Of a DNA stretch of 64,000 nucleotides, positions 10,090 to 23,108 are shown in pieces (within the stretch, counting starts at the first letter, position 1; each line of letters opens with the position of its first letter). The position numbers were made by a program, and so were the translations under genes. The notes below the pieces were generated by a model. The model ran no database searches, was not told where the DNA came from, and saw nothing but the letters and a program-made list of their open reading frames with translations. This DNA comes from Dactylorhiza incarnata (taxonomy: Eukaryota > Streptophyta > Magnoliopsida > Asparagales > Orchidaceae): positions 5,890,001 through 5,954,000 of the forward strand of contig JAWHQI010000013.1 of NCBI GenBank assembly GCA_033032865.1, written 5' to 3'.

Positions 10090-11145
10090 TGTCACAACCC
10101 GCATTTTTCCCAAAGATATAATACGTAATATCAGAGCAAGGGAAAAATACGCGTCGTGATGCCACACCTGCAGGAGACGACTACAGACGCTCAGGCAAAC
10201 ACTCTTTATGATAATTTTATAAAAGACATATATGTGATTGGATTAAAAGAGAAATTTTCATTTTTTAGCTTAAGACTGCGTCCCTCGGTCCGGTGGATCA
10301 TCTAGTCCACAAGTAGAAAACTATATATACGCAGCGGAAAATAGGTTTGTTTTTAGCCTACATGAGCATGAAGAAAAGATTTTCTACGAAATCTTTTAAT
10401 ATGCATATATCTATGTTTAATATAGTAAGAAAAGATTTTCTACGATCTTCAAAGTACGTGACATTTATTTAAAACCATGATATGCAAGAATGACATTTTT
10501 ATACCCAAAAGTAACTAATGCATTCTAGCATAAAGCTTCCCAGAGAGCAAGAAGGTAAACAATTTGAAAATAACAGCAAAATATCTAGCAAGTAAACTAG
10601 CACAAGAAGAGATTCATACGGGCGTCAACAACTGACACGAACCCGTAGGAAAGAAGGAAAAACAACCAAAAGAACTGCCCCTTACCTACTAGAGAGGAAG
10701 GGCCTCTACAGGACAGCTAAATGACGACGCTCTAACTCCTGCGGCAGCTAAAAACCTGAACCTGAGACATTCATAAGAAAAGAATGCCTCAGCCCAAAAA
10801 GGGTGCAAGAAAACCAGGATTAGCAGTAAGAGAAATAAGAGAGTGCAGAAAGGAAAACTAAGCAGGTAAACATCTATAATCTTACAACAACCCGAGCCAG
10901 CTCAAACGAGTGAACTCGGTAAGAAGAAAAGCCTGCACCAGAAGGTAATAGTCAACATAATCAAAGCCCACCACGTGTCAGCCATTGCGGCTCAGATGAG
11001 ATAGTCATACATATACTATCATAATACACATATATAAGCATATGTGCTTAAGAACTTGAGACTGATCAGCTCGAGGGAAAAGCGTCCCCCAAAAGAAGGT
11101 ACTGCGACGGTGGTATCTTCCACCAACGCCCGCAGCCCAAAACCC

Positions 11146-11270
11146 GGGTCGTGGTCCTCTATCCACTGCCACCCAGAAACCAAATCTGGGTGGTGGTACT
11201 CTATCCACTGCCACCCAAAACCAAATCCGGGTGGTGGTACTCTATCCACTGCCACCCAAAACTACCCACC
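11146..11270. repeat. Tandem repeat of about 42 bp in the D left LTR
   Basis: Three copies of a unit containing CTCTATCCACTGCCACCCA and AAATCCGGGTGGTGG. The same array is present at about 17558-17682 in the right LTR. Confidence 0.8.
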
Positions 11271-12227
11271 GTGCAAGGCTTAAGACAAAGGTTCTAAATA
11301 ATCAAATTAAGTTTCAATTAAGACACGGGACGTAACCCGAGATACCAGCACCATAACACCCTAAGGATAGGGTCACAAAGAAATAAACACTACTCAACGA
11401 TTCATTTGAAAACACTTGGTGAGTCCAAACTTGACTCCCAACGAACTTCTCGAAACCGTGCAATGAATTGGGCACGACAAGACACCATAAATGATCACTT
11501 TTCTGTAAGAATGAAAGTTTCAATAATTGGAACGGGTGGAGAGCTTGAAACCCAAAATGCAACCACACAACTATCCACATTAGCAATAAATGATTTCGTT
11601 GTGTCATCGAGAACTAGCAAAAGAAATTCCCAGGGAGTTTAGCATCTAATTCCCCGTACCCGTCGGGAATTAGGAAACAAAATCCCAGGGAATTTAACCG
11701 GCTAGACCATCAGAACATAGCCAACAAAAGAACAGTGCAGGATTTGGAGATTTACCGAGCAAGACCACTTATGCTTAACTAAACAGATAAGTCCAAGATT
11801 TAACCAATAACATAAAGACCAAGGAGAAACCCCGCATAAAACTAAGAGCTGACAGACTCAAACTCTCCCAATAGAACGAAATCTCTAGCATATAGCCTAG
11901 GAAATTTAACTTTGCATAAACCTAAGTAAATACCTAGCCCTCAAACTTAAACCCAGAAAATTTACGAATAGGTAATTTACTTAAGTTTATACCAAGAAAA
12001 TTTCCTAGCGTATAGGCGCAGAGTTTTATATATCAAGTGTTTATTATCATAAACCATGGGAATTTACAAAGAACTTCCAACATAACAACATGACAGCAGC
12101 CCCCAATAACAGGAATAGAAAAAGAAGACATAGCAGCAGCCCCTCAACATAAGCAAACGGCCCCACAAATTAACAAGGATACAAGGCAGCCCCCTCAAAT
12201 TAACAAGGATACAAGGCAGCCCCCAAT

Positions 12228-12439
12228 AATGATCCAAACAAATTTTGCCAACAGAAATTCAAGCACAAGGCAGCCCCTATAATGATCCAAACAAATTTTG
12301 CCAATAGAAATTCAAGCACAAGGCAGCCCCTATAATGATCCAAACAAATTTTGCCAATAGAAATTCAAGCACAAGGCAGCCCCTATAATGATCCAAACAA
12401 ATTTTGCCAATAGAAATTCAAGCACAAGGCAGCCCCTAT
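12228..12439. repeat. 53-bp tandem repeat, four copies, in the D left LTR
   Basis: Units start at 12228, 12281, 12334 and 12387, each beginning AATGATCCAAACAAATTTTG and ending AAGGCAGCCCCTAT. The right LTR holds the same four-copy array at 18640-18851, so the copy number predates or was copied during this insertion. Confidence 0.9.
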
Positions 12440-13599
12440 AATGAAAAGAAATCAGGATTATACAACCATCTCCAAGGTGATATGAATTCAAGCATAGCAT
12501 CCCCCCAAAAGAAAAGAAATCAGGAATAAAGTTATCTAGATTTTAGACTCCCAGAATTAGCCCAGGATCGGACAGAGCATCCAAGGCTTAGCCAAGAACT
12601 TAACAGGCAGCTAGCATCAGAAGACAGGACCGATACATGGGCCTAAAAGCAAGCCTCCTATAGCATGTAGCCCAAGTAAAACTCTACAAAAAAAACCAAG
12701 CATCCACCGGCCCCCATATCCACAGGAAACAAGGAACACTATACAATTATGCAATCTGGAAAGATAACTAACAGCCACCAGCCCGACATAATTAAAGGCA
12801 ATTAAAACTTCTGGAAGGGGGGTACCCCAAGCAGCTTCCCCACCCAGGCACAAAAATTCATGGTTTTTCTATCATAGAAGTCAAAGATCTGCTAGCATAA
12901 TTGCCCAAGCCTGCTATCAAAATTAGAACAACAAAAAAAAAGAAATCTGCTGGTATCCCAACACTTCCAAATCAGGAATTAGCACATAAAGAAAATCGGC
13001 TAGCATACCCCCAACAATTGCTAAGAAGGAATTAGACCAAAAGAAGAACACGACCAGCATACACCAACAAGAGCTCAGGGCCACGATCGGTAAAGCAACA
13101 GGGGAGTAAAATGCCCAGAATTTTAGCCTTCAGAACCCAAACCATTAGGTTCTTCCAACAAAAAAACAACAACTTAGATTAGGCCAACAGATACAAGAAG
13201 GCAAAGTCCAGCGAATCCAGATAATTAGCAGAACAAACCTCTCTATAGCCAGACCAATTTCAGTTAAACCCAAGGAGGAGAAATGAAAGAGAGAGTGAAG
13301 AAAAGTTTTCTTGCCTCAACAATGGCAACCCGCCAGAGCGCGACGAGCATGGAAGGAGCCGCCCGGTTCCATAGCCCCGGCGACGAAGACAAGCCCCGGC
13401 AACCACGATCCCTCCTCCTCCGACAGCTCCGGCGCAGCTCGACACCAATCCGACGCAAACCCTAACCCTTTGACAACTCGCCGGCTCTACGGGATAGGGA
13501 GGAAGGGAGTTGGCTCACGATGAAACCTCCAGCAAAAGAACCCAAGCCCTTCTATATCCTTTATCAATGATTTAATTAACTTAATTTAATTTAAATTTT

Positions 13600-13800
13600 T
13601 TTTTTACATAGCTTTTACTCATATACATATATTAGGTATATATATATATATATATGCAAACTTTTACACAAAAACCTTATACATATAAATTTATATAATG
13701 CACATATATGTAAGCAACTTTATACAAGCCTATGCATAAATACTAATATATATACACATTTATATATGTATATATACACATATACATACATATATCTGCA
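13600..13800. repeat. AT-dinucleotide-rich low-complexity stretch in the D left LTR
   Basis: Runs of TATATA and CATATA. The equivalent is about 20010-20215 in the right LTR, with slightly different repeat length. Confidence 0.7.
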
Positions 13801-13961
13801 TGCACGACTCCACCTAGAGAGAATTCACCGGACGACGATGATGACGAAAGGTAACGCCCCTACGCAACGACACCCTAAATTAAATCTCGCTTGCGAATAA
13901 TTATCATAAATTCCATATGTTTTAAATAAAATAATTATAAGAAAAAACCCGGGGCGTTACA

Positions 13962-14215
13962 GTCACCCCACCAAGGAGGAAGTTTCGTCCCGAAACTTAG
14001 AATCAAAACTTAGAAAGCATCGAATGAAAGGTATGAAGGGAGAGGTAAACTCACACTCGCTAGAAAGGAACGCTAACCGAAAAGGGCTAGGAAAGCGGAT
14101 GCGGATATGACTACCCCAAAAGAAAAGGACATTACCAAGAACTCGATATGTCCAGACCGAGAACAGAAAATAGATCGCGGGACACCGGACTCGCGGATCC
14201 CCAACTGAAGGAAGC
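13962..14215 (-). other. D core, PPT side
   Basis: Non-coding. Immediately inside the left LTR the minus strand reads GTTTCGGGACGAAAC followed by CCTTGGTGGGGTGAC, which serves as the polypurine tract region. Confidence 0.6.
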
Positions 14216-14730
14216 CTAAATGAAGATCAGCTTTCGAAAATACCGAACAACTTGCTTTTTTTTCACGAACAAGACGAGAGCACTCCAGGGCAAGGAACTA
14301 GGCCAGAAAAAGCCACACTGCAACCACTCATCTAACTGAGTGCGCAACTCTCGCAACACAAGCGGGGCCAAATGGTACGGTGCCATAACAAAAGGACAAG
14401 TACCCAGCTCAAGGTCAGAAACAAACTCCTCAACTCGCACAGGTAGAAGAACTAGGGGGATTAACTGGGAAGACATCAGGGGACTCCCGCGCCACAGGGA
14501 AAACCTCGATACACAACAAACTGAAAAAGGTTTCTAGCATAGAAACAAGGTAAGCAACGCCATTAAAACTAAAGGCTCCTGGCACACACCGCGGAAATAA
14601 CCGGGGAAAACATAGCGCGGAAAACCAAACACGCTCGAGGGTTGACCGATGTCCAGCTCAAAGACCAAACGCTTTACCTTGCGTTGGATAACAACATCAA
14701 ACCTGGACAACCAGCCCAAACCCAAAAATA
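14216..14730 (-). pseudogene. D: protease and RT remnant of a chromovirus-like pol
   Basis: Two minus-strand frames. The upstream one (14534-14725) reads MGLGWLSRFDVVIQRKVKRL, which matches the end of Ty3/Gypsy protease (G-x-D-W-L-S-R-x-x-A-x-I in the family; the Asp is replaced by Gly). The downstream one (14216-14476) reads EFVSDLELGTCPFVMAPYHL, then ELRTQLDEWLQCGFFWP and WSALVLFVKKK, the conserved N-terminal part of RT. The frame then fails, and motifs A-C, RNase H and integrase are not seen. This is a deletion derivative that could only move with help from another element. Confidence 0.8.
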
Positions 14731-16178
14731 ATCATGACGAAGGCCCAAATGAGGTTAAGATGCTTACTCAGTACTCAATCTTACGTCTCCAGAGCATAAA
14801 CAGACTCTTTGACATAGAAAAGATTAGGCCGAACATAAATATCGAGCTAGGGGCCAGATAACCAAAACACAAACTTTCACGACTGGCTCACGTGAAACAC
14901 ACCGTGAACACTAGGGAAAGAAGCAGGAAAATACAGCTTAACTGCAGATGTTCTGATGCACTCAACTCTGGCATCAGAGAAACCATCAAGAAACCCATGC
15001 CCCCAACTACGAGCTCTATATTAGCACTCCGCTAATCGCAAATCTCTCATAACACACCTGAGCCAACTGTAGCTCTCCACGGATAAGTGATACCGCTACG
15101 CTCGAATCCACCCAAGCTTCCAAGATCTGCCTCAAAATGTTGACAGACACAACATTTAGATATAAGCCTTACTAAGCCAACTTGAACTTCCTACCACCAA
15201 ACCATTTCCTTCAGATCACGATACATTCCTTTTGAAATCAAAATGGTAGGCAACGCTAGAACTTTATGCTTTGCCACAAATCCTTGCCCGAATATCCTCA
15301 ATAGCAGGAATATAATATTTACTTCTAAATTTCTACGTGATCATATCTTTCTTCAGAAGTCCAGAAAATGTTTGCATTAGGATTAACCCCGAATGAAACC
15401 CAATTCCAATTTATAAAGAAAAACTCTCCCAACCCTAAGCTGGTCAACAATAATATTGCTTCCAACGGTTGCCAATGAAATTCTCTCTGCCAGCTACTAC
15501 ACTAGAACACTAATGATGAGTGTAGGGTAATTCTTCCTATAAAATTTCAAATTCCATGAACCATTCGCAAGCACAATTCCTGTCTATGTCAGAACAGAAC
15601 ACCCAAACCATGATCAAAATTCACGACAAGGTCTTCTAAATTCAACACTTCCAAATCAACCTAACGATGACCGCCTGCAAAGCTCTATAGCCAAAACATC
15701 GAGTAAAACTCAAATCAAAAAGAAGGCACGCTCAATATCCTCTACCTTAACTCGCACAGAATTGAGATAACAAAAATCCAAATCCACATTCGCAAGACAA
15801 CGAATAAACTAGGTCAAAACCTTAACCTGAAAACACCTCAAAACACCTAGCTTAAGACGCAACAGCTAGGAACCAGAATTTCCTAACTCGATACAGATCA
15901 GAAAGGAGTAGATACTTGCTCTTGCTGTTACCTTGCTCTGGGAATTTATGAAATGATGTTATGCTAAACTTAGGATGATGCACCATCATCCTATCAACTT
16001 ATGTGCATATAAAATAATGCATGAATGCCAAATTTTATTCCAAATCATGTGTGTACGAGCGTCATCATGTATGTCTTTAGCTTGGCACGTGTGCAATGCT
16101 ATGTTATGATGTTTATGCAGTGCTATGCAATCTAAAAAGGCCTTAATGCATGTTATGAGCGGCGTACACATGCGATCT

Positions 16179-16340
16179 TATGCATCCCATACTACATATT
16201 ATCGCATGTAACGAAAAGGAAAATCTAATGGACATGCATGCGACCTACGTTATGCATCCCATACTACATAACAGTCGTATGTTGTCACCTATGAGGATCC
16301 ATATACAAACACATATTATGCATCCCATACTACATAATAT
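16179..16340. repeat. Three diverged copies around TATGCATCCCATACTACAT
   Basis: Copies start at 16179, 16251 and 16317 (spacing 72 and 66 bp) in the leader region of D, close to the PBS. Confidence 0.7.
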
Positions 16341-16491
16341 GCCCCGTATACTTCTTATCATGCTATGAGTGTAGTGTTCATGCTTCAGCCAAGACATACT
16401 GATGACCCTTCGGTGTGTGTATGCAATGAATGACGATTCTCACCAGGCGGTTAACCGGGCCGACCAGAACATTTCTAGCAACCCGGCTAAC

Positions 16492-16508
16492 CTGGCTCTG
16501 ATACCAAC
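16492..16508 (-). other. Primer binding site of D
   Basis: The plus strand reads GGCTCTGATACCAAC; the minus strand therefore reads GTTGGTATCAGAGCC, complementary to the 3' end of initiator Met tRNA, directly beside the right LTR. Confidence 0.85.
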
Positions 16509-19500
16509 TGTCACAACCCGCATTTTTCCCAAAGATATAATACGTAATATCAGAGCAAGGGAAAAATACGCGTCGTGATGCCACGCCTGCAGGAGAAGAC
16601 TGCAGACGCTCAGGCAAACACTCTTTACGATAATTTTATAAAAGACATATATGTGATTGGATTAAAAGAGAAATTTTCATTTTTTAGCTTAAGACCGCGT
16701 CCCTCGGTCCGGTGGATCATCTAGTCCACAAGTAGAATACTATATATACGCAGCGGAAAATAGGTCTGTTTTTAGCCTACATGAGCATGAAGATGAACAT
16801 CCCAGAAATAATATGCATATATCTATGTTTAATATAGTAAGAAAAGATTTTCTACGATCTTCAAAGTACGTGACATTTATTTAAAACCATGATATGCAAG
16901 AATGACATTTTTATACCCAAAAGTAACTAATGCATTCTAGCATAAAGCTTCCCAGAGAGCAAGAAGGTAAACAATTTGAAAATAACAGCAAAATATCTAG
17001 CAAGTAAACTAGCACAAGAAGAGATTCATATGGGCGTCAACAACTGACACGAACCCGCAGGAAAGAAGGAAAAACAACCAAAAGAACTGCCCCTTACCTA
17101 CTAGAGAGGAAGGGCCTCTACAGGACAGCTAAACGACGCCGCTCTAACTCCTGCGGCAGCTAAAAACCTGAACCTGAGACATTCATAAGAAAAGAATGCC
17201 TCAACCCAAAAAGGGTGCAAGAAAACCAGGATTAGCAGTAAGAGAAATAAGAGAGTGCAGAAAGGAAAACTAAGCAGGTAAACATCTATAATCTTACAAC
17301 AACCCGAGCCAGCTCAAACGAGTGAACTCGGTAAGAAGAAAAGCCTGCACCAGAAGGTAATAGTCAACACAATCAAAGCCCACCACGTGTCCGCCATTGC
17401 GGCTCAGATGAGATAGTCATACATATACTATCATAATACACATATATAAGCATATGTGCTTAAGAACTTGAGACTGATCAGCTCGAGGGAAAAGCGTCCC
17501 CCAAAAGAAGGTACTGCGACGGTGGTATCTTCCACCAACGCCCGCAGCCCAAAACCCGGGTCGTGGTCCTCTATCCACTGCCACCCAGAAACCAAATCCG
17601 GGTGGTGGTACTCTATCCACTGCCACCCAAAACCAAATCCGGGTGGTGGTACTCTATCCACTGCCACCCAAAACTACCCACCGTGCAAGGCTTAAGACAA
17701 AGGTTCTAAATAATCAAATTAAGTTTCAATTAAGACACGGGACGTAACCCGAGATACTAGCACCATAGCACCCTAAGGATAGGGTCACAAAGAAATAAAC
17801 ACTACTCAACGATTCATTTGAAAACACTTGGTGAGTCCAAACTTGACTCCCAACGAACTTCTCGAAACCGTGCAATGAATTGGGCACGACAAGACACCAT
17901 AAATGATCACTTTTCTGTAAGAATGAAAGTTTCAATAATTGGAACGGGTGGAGAGCTTGAAACCCAAAATGCAACCACACAACTATCCACATTAGCAATA
18001 AATGATTTCGTTGTGTCATCGAGAACTAGCAAAAGAAATTCCCAGGGAGTTTAGCATCTAATTCCCCGTACCCGTCGGGAATTAGGAAACAAAATCCCAG
18101 GGAATTTAACCGGCTAGACCATCAGAACATAGCCAACAAAAGAACAGTGCAGGATTTGGAGATTTACCGAGCAAGACCACTTATGCTTAACTAAACAGAT
18201 AAGTCCAAGATTTAACCAATAACATATAGACCAAGGAGAAACCCCGCATAAAACTAAGAGCTGACAGACTCAAACTCTCCCAATAGAATGAAATCTCTAG
18301 CATATAGCCTAGGAAATTTAACTTTGCATAAACCTAAGTAAATACCTAGCCCTCAAACTTAAACCCAGAAAATTTACGAATTGGTAATTTACTTAAGTTT
18401 ATACCAAGAAAATTTCCTAGCGTATAGGCGCAGAGTTTTATATATCAAGTGTTTATTATCATAAACCATGGGAATTTACAAAGAACTTCCAACATAACAA
18501 CATGACAGCATCCCCCAATAACAGGAATAGAAAAAGAAGACATAGCAGCAGCCCCCCAACATAAGCAAACGGCCCCACAAATTAACAAGGATACAAGGCA
18601 GCCCCCTCAAATTAACAAGGATACAAGGCAGCCCCCAATAATGATCCAAACAAATTTTGCCAACAGAAATTCAAGCACAAGGCAGCCCCTATAATGATCC
18701 AAACAAATTTTGCCAATAGAAATTCAAGCACAAGGCAGCCCCTATAATGATCCAAACAAATTTTGCCAATAGAAATTCAAGCACAAGGCAGCCCCTATAA
18801 TGATCCAAACAAATTTTGCCAATAGAAATTCAAGCACAAGGCAGCCCCTATAATGAAAAGAAATCAGGATTATACAACCAGCTCCAAGGTGATATGAATT
18901 CAAGCATAGCAGCCCCCCAAAAGAAAAGAAATCAGGAATAAAGTTATCTAGATTTTAGACTCCCAGAATTAGCCCAGGATCGGACAGAGCATCCAAGACT
19001 TAGCCAAGAACTTAACAGGCAGCTAGCATCAGAAGACAGGACCGATACCTGGGCCTAAAAGCAAGCCTCCTATAGCATGTAGCCCAAGTAAAACTCTAAA
19101 AAAAAACCAAGCATCCACCGGCCCCCATATCCACAGGAAACAAGGAACACTATACAATTATGCAATCTGGAAAGATAACTAACAGCCACCAGCGCGACAT
19201 AATTAAAGGCAATTAAAACTTCTGGAAGGGGGGTACCCCAAGCAGCTTCCCCACCCGGGCACAAAAATTCATGGTTTTTCTATCATAGAAGTCAAGGATC
19301 TGCTAGCATAATTGCCCAAGCATGCTATCAAAATTAGAACAACAAAAAAAAAGAAATCTGCTGGTATCCCAACACTTCCAAATCAGGAATTAGCACATAA
19401 AGAAAATCGGCTAGCATACCCCCAACAATTGCTAAGAAGGAATTAGACCAAAAGAAGAACACGACCAGCATACACCAACAAGAGCTCAGGGCCACGATCG

Positions 19501-20372
19501 GTAAAGCAACAGGGGAGTAAAATGCCCAGAATTTTAGCCTTCAGAACCCAAACCATTAGGTTCTTCCAACAAAAAAAAAAACAACTTAGATTAGGCCAAC
19601 AGATACAAGAAGGCAAAGTCCAGCGAATCCAGATAATTAGCAGAACAAACCTCTCTATAGCCAGACCAATTTCAGTTAAACCCAAGGAGGAGAAATGAAA
19701 GTGAGAGTGAAGAAAAGTTTTCTTGCCTCAACAATGGCAACCCGCCAGAGCGCGACGAGCATGGAAGGAGCCGCCCGGTTCCATAGCCCCGGCGACGAAG
19801 ACAAGCCCCGGCAACCACGATCCCTCCTCCTCCGACAGCTCCGGCGCAGCTCGACACCAATCCGACGCAAACCCTAACCCTTTGACAACTCGCCGGCTCT
19901 ACGGGATAGGGAGGAAGGGAATTGGCTCACGATGAAACCTCCAGCAAAAGAACCCAAGCCCTTCTATATCCTTTATCAATGATTTAATTAACTTAATTTA
20001 ATTTAATTTTTTTTTTTTTTACATAGCTTTTACTCATATACATATATTAGGTATATATATATATATATGCAAACTTTTACACAAAAACCTTATACATATA
20101 AATTTATATAATGCACATATATGTAAGCAACTTTATACAAGCCTATGCATAAATACTAATATATACACATTTATATATGTATATATACACATATACATAC
20201 ATATATCTGCATGCACAACTCCACCTAGAGAGAATTCACCGGACGACGATGACGACGAAAGGTAACGCCCCTACGCAACGACACCCTAAATTAAATCTCG
20301 CTTGCGAATAATTATCATAAATTCCATATGTTTTAAATAAAATAATTATAAGAAAAAACCCGGGGCGTTACA
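16509..20372 (-). mobile_element. D right LTR (5' LTR in element orientation)
   Basis: 3864 bp, the partner of 10090-13961. It carries the same internal repeats (42-bp array about 17558-17682, 53-bp array 18640-18851). Divergence from the left LTR is low, indicating a fairly recent insertion relative to E. Confidence 0.9.
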
Positions 20373-20739
20373 TGCCAGCTATATGCTCCACTTCAGCTCC
20401 TTCCAGCCCAGAGGCTCCGGACCATCACAGCTCCGTGACCTTTCGCAATATGGGGATTGGATCTGGTGGGTCCCTTCCCCTAGGCAAGCAGCCATAGAAA
20501 GTTCCTGCTAGTGATAATCGATTATTTCTCTAAATGGCTGGAGATGAAGGCACTAGCTAAGGTAACTTCTCAGGTAGTTAGAAATTTTATATGAGGGGAG
20601 ATAATCTGTCGACATGGGCTTCAACTAGCCATCGTCACAGACAATGGGCCGCAGTTTATCAGCGACAAGTTTGTCATCTTTTGCATCCAGCTAGGCATAG
20701 ATCTTCGGTTCGCGTCGATCCATCATCCAAGGAGCAATG
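20373..20739 (+). pseudogene. E: integrase catalytic core (broken)
   Basis: Continues the frame left at 10089: LYAPLQLLPAQRLRTITAP, stop, PFAIWGLDLVGPFPLGK, a frameshift, FLLVIIDYFSKWLEMKALAK, a stop, then ICRHGLQLAIVTDNGPQF and FASIHHPRSN. The first two catalytic Asp residues (GLDLVGP and VTDNGPQF) are visible. The third catalytic residue lies beyond the A2 insertion at 20740. Two stops and one frameshift make it inactive. Confidence 0.85.
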
Positions 20740-21259
20740 TGTTGGAACATGGTCTTCCGCATCTCCTAGGTTTGAGAATAACAAATCCTATGTGTATTTG
20801 ATCTTGTGTGTTTAAGTGTGCAGAAAAATAAGTCCACAAGACTCAAGGATAACATAAGAAGGTTGCGCCCATATTTGAAGCCAAAATCCCAACATGACCG
20901 CTAGAGCGGGAGGTAGCTCCGGCGGTAGCTCCCGCGGTAGCTGCTAGAGCAGGCGGTAGCTGCTAGCGCTGGCGGTAGCTGCTAGCGCCGGCGGTAGCTC
21001 CGGCAGTAGCGCCTGAATGCACAAAAGTGAAATTCAAGCTGGCGGGATGCATATATACAAGGCAGATAGCGCCGGCGGCAGCTGATAGCACCGGCGGTAG
21101 CGCTAAGCAATAGAGGAAGGCGACTGACTTGCTTAAAATGAAGGATTCTCATGCGGAGAATATTTCCTAAACTGGGATAGCGCCGGCGGTAGCGATAGCG
21201 CATGCACTAGCTCCAAGGCTATAAAAAGTACCCCTTGGATCCGTCTTCCTCATTCTCTA
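20740..21259 (+). mobile_element. A2 5' LTR, first part (interrupted by H)
   Basis: Starts TGTTGGAACATGG, as the A1 LTR. It holds the CG-rich motif array (20893-21212) and TATA box (about 21224). It stops at the H insertion and resumes at 30847. Positions 21255-21259 (CTCTA) are the left target duplication of H. Confidence 0.9.
20893..21212 (+). repeat. TAGCGCCGGCGGTAGCG motif array in the A2 LTR
   Basis: Many irregular copies (GCTAGCGCTGGCGGTAGC, GATAGCGCCGGCGGCAGC and similar). It is longer than the array of A1, so copy number varies between family members. It ends about 10 bp before the TATA box. Confidence 0.8.
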
Positions 21260-23006
21260 TGTTGGAACAACCCTATTACTGATTTGGGATAGGATCACTA
21301 TCTGTTTGTTAGGACAAAGTTGACCCCATTGTATAGTCTTAAGGGTCAAGGTTTTTAGCTGATAGATCTTAGGAAAAGATAAGTTTTCTGCGTTCGACGA
21401 ACTCCATACTGCGTTCGACGAACACAATCCTGCGTTCGACGAACGACATGCTCCTGCATTCGACGAACTTGGCTCGTCTCAGCGGTTGTTGAACCTCATC
21501 TCAGCGGTTGATGAACCTCGTCTCAGCGGTCGAAGAAAGCTCACTCAGCGGTTGTTGAACCTCGTCTCAGCAGTCGATGAACCTCGTCTCAGCGGTTGAC
21601 CAAATCTCAGCGGTTGACCAAGTCTCAGCGTTCGACCAAGTCTCAGCGGTCGACGAATTGGTTCAGATCGACGAAAGTTCTTCTCAGTTCGACGAACTCA
21701 GTTCTTCCAGGCAGATTTAGCAGTTAATCTTTCAGTTCGACGACCTCCAGCTTGAGATCGAAAAACTCCAGATTGTGTTCGACAAAATTTGTTCAGATCG
21801 ACGAATTCCTATTTCAGTTCAGAAATTTCAGACAGATTATGTTTATTTCATTCTCTGAACTCAATTCTCAGCAACGGATCTATTCTTCCAGATAAGTAAG
21901 GATAATATATTTCCTTTTATTTATTCTCTTATTTCGTAAAGAGGCTGTTGACATTTAATGGAAAAGGATGCTTTCATGGAAAAGGAAAAGAAAATAAAGC
22001 GTGTCAGATTTATAGTTCCCAGGATATCTATTCAGATTATTTTATTCCTTAAATCAAGGGATTTGAATATCAAATTAGTCAGAGATATATTATCAAAAAG
22101 AAAATAAGGAAGAAGATATACTGTTTTTCACGACATATTACAGAATAGAACATTACAGAAAAAGTACAGGAAAAAGAAAGGAAGAAGACATACAGTATTA
22201 TCTTTCATCACAGAAGAACAGCAAGAAAAGAAAATAGAAGGAGAAAACAGTCGAGAGGATGAAGAAAGAAAATATACAGAAAAAGCTTTATAGTCTTCAT
22301 CTTCTTCAAGCAGCGCCCTCATTCACTGAGAACAACATCAACACCTTCTCTCAGTATTTCTGCTGCAAGTTCAGATCTTCAAAAGGACAACAAATAATCT
22401 GAGAAACATTTGTCTCTCAGATTTAACAGCTATCAGGAAGATACAAGAAATCTCTTTCAAGTGAAAGCTCCATCCTCAAGCTGTCAAAAAATTTCAATCA
22501 GACAGAGGAGCTTTACAACATCATTCCACTAGAGTCTTCTCTCAGATTATTGACAGAGAAGAACATCTAAACTCTCTTTATCCCCTCTTGTACATGGTTA
22601 TAACTCCCTTCAAAAGTTAACACATTGGTGGCAGGGCACCTGAACAAAAACCTGTGGTTTGGTTAGAGCACCTGATCAATAAATCACTGGTGATTTGGAC
22701 ACCTGATCAAAAATCCATTGGTGATAGGGCACCTGATCAAAAACCTAGTGGAATCCTACCAAGGGTGGTAGAAGAGTAGATGTACCCAGTTTGATTAGGG
22801 AACTACTATAAAATCCTTATGTCCTCTGTGTTGTGATTTTCTGTGTGCTGTGTTATTTTTATTTGTTTTATAACTCACTCAATACACATATAAGTATCAC
22901 TATTTTAATTCCGCTATAAAAATAAGTGAAAACTTTTTAATACTCTATTCACCCCCCCCCCCCCCCCCCCCCCCTAGAGTTAATCTAAGATCTAACCTCA
23001 CTTTCA
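21260..23006 (+). mobile_element. H 5' LTR
   Basis: TGTTGGAACAACCC...CTCACTTTCA, 1747 bp. It contains the TCGACGAA and TCTCAGCGG arrays (21393-21815), a possible TATA box near 22807 (CTATAAAATCC), short repeats around GGGCACCTGATCAAAAACCT (22630-22760) and, near the end, a run of 23 C after TATTCA. Confidence 0.9.
21393..21815 (+). repeat. TGCGTTCGACGAAC and TCTCAGCGGTTG arrays in the H 5' LTR
   Basis: First about four copies of CTGCGTTCGACGAAC with a spacing of about 21 bp, then about nine copies of TCTCAGCGGTTG variants with a spacing of about 18-22 bp, then dispersed ATCGACGAA copies. The 3' LTR copy (about 29380-29800) shows point changes in many CG positions. Both motifs recur in the LTR of Athila element F. 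Confidence 0.85.
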
Positions 23007-23020
23007 ATTGGTATCAGAGG
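23007..23020 (+). other. Primer binding site of H
   Basis: ATTGGTATCAGAGG immediately after the LTR; TGGTATCAGAG is complementary to the initiator Met tRNA 3' end. Confidence 0.88.
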
Positions 23021-23108
23021 GTAGTTGATTATATATAGGCTAACACCTGAATCAAAAGATCAATTAGATCTTAAATTTATTTTAGAGTTTTCTTTTGCTT
23101 AAAAACTC

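Larger units (their letters stand above)
10090..13961 (-). mobile_element. D left LTR (3' LTR in element orientation)
   Basis: 3872 bp. It differs from the right LTR at scattered positions and in one short replaced segment near 10375-10400 against 16790-16800. It contains a 53-bp tandem repeat, a roughly 42-bp tandem repeat and a long AT-dinucleotide-rich stretch (13600-13800). ORFs inside are LTR shadows. Confidence 0.9.
14731..16508 (-). other. D core, 5' side: no conserved gag recognised
   Basis: About 1.8 kb without a supported reading frame. It should correspond to gag and leader but is too decayed to identify. It contains the three-copy repeat at 16179-16340 and, at its right end, the PBS. 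Confidence 0.5.
10090..20372 (-). mobile_element. D: Ty3/Gypsy chromovirus-type element with long LTRs and short decayed core
   Basis: Two near-identical LTRs (10090-13961 and 16509-20372) flank a 2.5-kb core. On the minus strand the LTR begins TGTAACGCCCCGGG and ends GTTGTGACA. The PBS beside the right LTR reads TTGGTATCAGAGCC on the minus strand (initiator Met tRNA). The PPT side carries GTTTCGGGACGAAAC next to GGTGGGGTGAC, a chromovirus-like arrangement. The core has only scraps of protease and RT. LTR length and termini resemble the Tekay/Del group (inference). Confidence 0.88.

Noticed and set aside
13260..13523. Small ORFs around 13264-13523 and their copies at 19672-19935
   Set aside because: Duplicated with the D LTRs; GC-rich patch of the LTR without a recognisable protein.
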